Shown piece by piece: positions 5,393 through 6,345 of a DNA stretch of 6,345 nt. Origin of the DNA: Actinomycetota bacterium (lineage in GTDB: Bacteria; Actinomycetota; Acidimicrobiia; Acidimicrobiales; Ilumatobacteraceae); the NCBI GenBank assembly GCA_010024485.1, contig RGGX01000074.1, forward strand, positions 1 through 6,345, written 5' to 3'. Each line of letters begins with the position of its first letter. Positions within the stretch are counted from its first letter, which is position 1. Both the position numbers and the translations under genes were made by a program. Under the pieces are notes generated by a model. It saw nothing but the letters and a program-made list of their open reading frames with translations. It had not been told where the DNA came from and did not search any database.

Positions 5393-6214
5393 TCACGCGT
5401 GTCGAGTGCGCCGGTCGCAGGAGGGGTTCGCGCGCCCGAGGCGGTCGTCCTCGGTATCGGGCAGGACGGTGGTCGCCCCCAGATCGGCTGTCGACGCGCG
5501 TGCTGTGCCGACGCCGACCCGGTGACCCCGGCCTGCCTCGCCCTCATCGGTTCCGATGGGCGTCGATGGCTGATCGACGCGACGCCGGCGATCGGCGAGC
5601 AGTTGCGCCTGCTCGACTCGATCGTTCCGCGGGAGTCCCAGACACCGGTCATCGACGGGGTGTTGTTGACCCACGGTCACCTCGGTCATTTCACGGGGCT
5701 CGCTCAGTTGGGTCGCGAGGCGCTCGCCGCCGACGGGGTGCCGGTCTGGGCGCAACCGCGGCTTCGGAGTGTGCTCGAGAGCGATGCGCCCTGGTCGCTG
5801 CTCGCGGAGCACGGTCATGTGGTGTTCCGCGACGATCCGGTCGTCCTCGACGACGAGCCGATGACACATGACGGTGGGGCGACCGAGCTGGGCCATGAGC
5901 GGATCGGCGAACTGCTCGAAGGTGTCGCTCAGGATGATCACCTGGTGTCGGGCGCGAAGCCGGTCGAGGAACTGAGCGGCGCCCTCGAGCGGAGAAAGCC
6001 CGGCGATCACCTCCTGGATCATCGACATCGTGAGGCCGTGCTCGTCGAGGATGTCGAGGCGACCCCTCATCAGCACGTCGTAGTCGGGCTCGTCCCTCGT
6101 GGTCCGCTTGAGGGCCTCGATCCCGGTGCGTTCGGCGACCGCGATCCAGATCTCTGGGACCAACACCCCCTCGAGGTCGAGGGTGACGATCCACTGTCGT
6201 GGGTCCGCGCTCAC
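5393..6214 (-). pseudogene. thrH: ThrH-type HAD phosphatase (phosphoserine phosphatase / homoserine phosphotransferase), 3' part lost
   Basis: The first 128 residues (6214 down to about 5831) match ThrH closely. HAD motif I is LDLEGVLVPEIWIAVAE with nucleophile D13 and E15, then TGIEALKRTTRDEPDYDVLM, LDILDEHGL, IQEVIAGLSPLEGA, motif II VIILSDTF with S96, and GRPTVMCHRL. ThrH dephosphorylates phosphoserine in serine synthesis and can transfer phosphate to homoserine. Normal ThrH is about 205 aa; the expected RQxDxKR lysine (motif III) and the AGDSYND aspartates (motif IV) are absent. After residue 128 the frame continues to 5393 only because it is antisense to the PqqB-like gene, giving a nominal 273 aa. 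Without motifs III and IV it should not be an active phosphatase. The start is GTG 6214, which overlaps the TGA of the upstream VOC gene as GTGA, so the two were co-translated. Confidence 0.7.
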
Positions 6215-6292
6215 AGCACCGCCCGTCCGTACATCTCGCCGAGGGGGTCGGAGATCAACTCGAGTCGCTCGCCGTCGGGGCCGGTGAAGTAG
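5399..6292 (+). pseudogene. PqqB-like metallo-beta-lactamase-fold hydrolase, 3' part lost; frame runs on through antisense of thrH
   Basis: Residues 1-150 (to about 5850) are a recognisable PqqB-like MBL-fold protein. The sequence shows VVLGIGQDGGRPQIGC near the N-terminus and WLIDATPAIGEQL as the second strand region. The metal-binding motif THGHLGH follows, with H92, H94 and H97 (the HxHxGH variant of PqqB-like members, lacking the usual Asp). Then come FTGLAQLGREAL, VPVWAQPRL and APWSLLAEHGH. Full members are around 300 aa and carry further metal ligands and an Asp-containing C-terminal motif; none of these is seen. From about residue 154 the frame is the exact antisense of the thrH reading frame, so the nominal 297 aa is a chimera. 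The product is probably inactive. No other pyrroloquinoline-quinone genes are nearby, so a role in PQQ synthesis is not implied. The GTG 5399 start is supported by the -10 element at 5387-5392. Confidence 0.65.
5831..5857. other. Junction of the two truncated genes
   Basis: Between these positions homology switches from the PqqB-like gene (+) to thrH (-). Both assignments look plausible across the same 27 bases: + reads DDPVVLDDE and - reads LVVEDDRIV. The core 5841-5856, TCGTCCTCGACGACGA, is nearly its own reverse complement. Beyond 5860 the plus frame no longer looks like an MBL protein, and below 5831 the minus frame no longer looks like ThrH. This is either a deletion or rearrangement point, possibly at microhomology, or an assembly join. 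Confidence 0.55.
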
Positions 6293-6345
6293 ATCGACGA
6301 TCCGTCGATGCGGGCGTAGGAGACGCCGGCCGCGTCGAGGGCCTC
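6211..6345 (-). CDS. C-terminal part of a VOC-family (glyoxalase/dioxygenase-like) protein, partial
   Basis: The last 44 residues are visible, ending with TGA (6211-6213). The sequence YFTGPDGERLELISDPLGEMYG is typical of the final beta strand and tail of VOC-fold proteins. The Glu of the LEL motif is the usual last metal ligand. The substrate cannot be told from this fragment, and the start lies beyond the window. Its stop overlaps the thrH start by 4 nt (GTGA), showing that the two genes form one minus-strand transcription and translation unit. Confidence 0.75.
   Translation of the reverse strand, partial: EALDAAGVSYARIDGSSIYFTGPDGERLELISDPLGEMYGRAVL

Noticed and set aside
5399..5850. A pyrroloquinoline-quinone biosynthesis locus
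   Set aside because: Only a PqqB-like N-terminal half is present, with no pqqA, C, D or E nearby. PqqB-like MBL proteins often occur outside PQQ pathways.
4822..5871. 349-codon plus-strand frame across the doxX-like and glutaredoxin genes
   Set aside because: Strongly Arg/Ser-rich shadow of three real genes on both strands.
1..6345. CRISPR array, insertion sequence, tRNA/rRNA, phage or toxin-antitoxin signature
   Set aside because: No spaced direct repeats, transposase motifs, terminal inverted repeats, structural RNA patterns or known toxin families were seen on either strand.

Overview
The window is about two-thirds G+C, with strong C/G preference at third codon positions. It uses GTG and possibly TTG starts, and several genes appear to begin directly at the transcription start. 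Together with the protein families present, this suggests a high-GC actinobacterium, possibly of the Acidimicrobiia type. That placement is an inference; no phylogenetic marker gene is present.

Region 1 (1-4352, + strand) is a general L-amino-acid ABC importer of the AapJQMP family. It holds the last 20 codons of the periplasmic binding protein (aapJ), a perfect GC-rich hairpin, the two permeases (aapQ, aapM) and the ATPase (aapP). The binding protein would deliver substrate to the AapQ/AapM channel, and the AapP dimer would power uptake. The order and the tight spacing (1 nt between aapQ and aapM, 42 nt between aapM and aapP) indicate one operon. Both permeases are longer than classical AapQ/AapM because of extra hydrophobic segments.

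Region 2 (4353-5350) holds a 60-aa putative zinc-binding protein of unknown function (+). It converges on a minus-strand pair: a mycoredoxin-like glutaredoxin followed by a small four-helix DoxX-like membrane protein, with overlapping stop and start.

Region 3 (5351-6345) has a 48-bp divergent promoter region, then the N-terminal half of a PqqB-like metallo-beta-lactamase-fold hydrolase (+). It runs head-on, at about 5830-5860, into the N-terminal 60% of a ThrH-type HAD phosphatase (-). Both genes lack their 3' parts, and each frame stays open through the antisense of the other. The C-terminus of a VOC (glyoxalase-like) protein precedes thrH, with a 4-nt overlap.

The most notable observations are the tail-to-tail double truncation in region 3 (a real deletion or rearrangement, or an assembly misjoin), three matching leaderless-type promoters, and the enlarged permeases. 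I saw no CRISPR array, insertion sequence, tRNA, rRNA or convincing new defence-type system.
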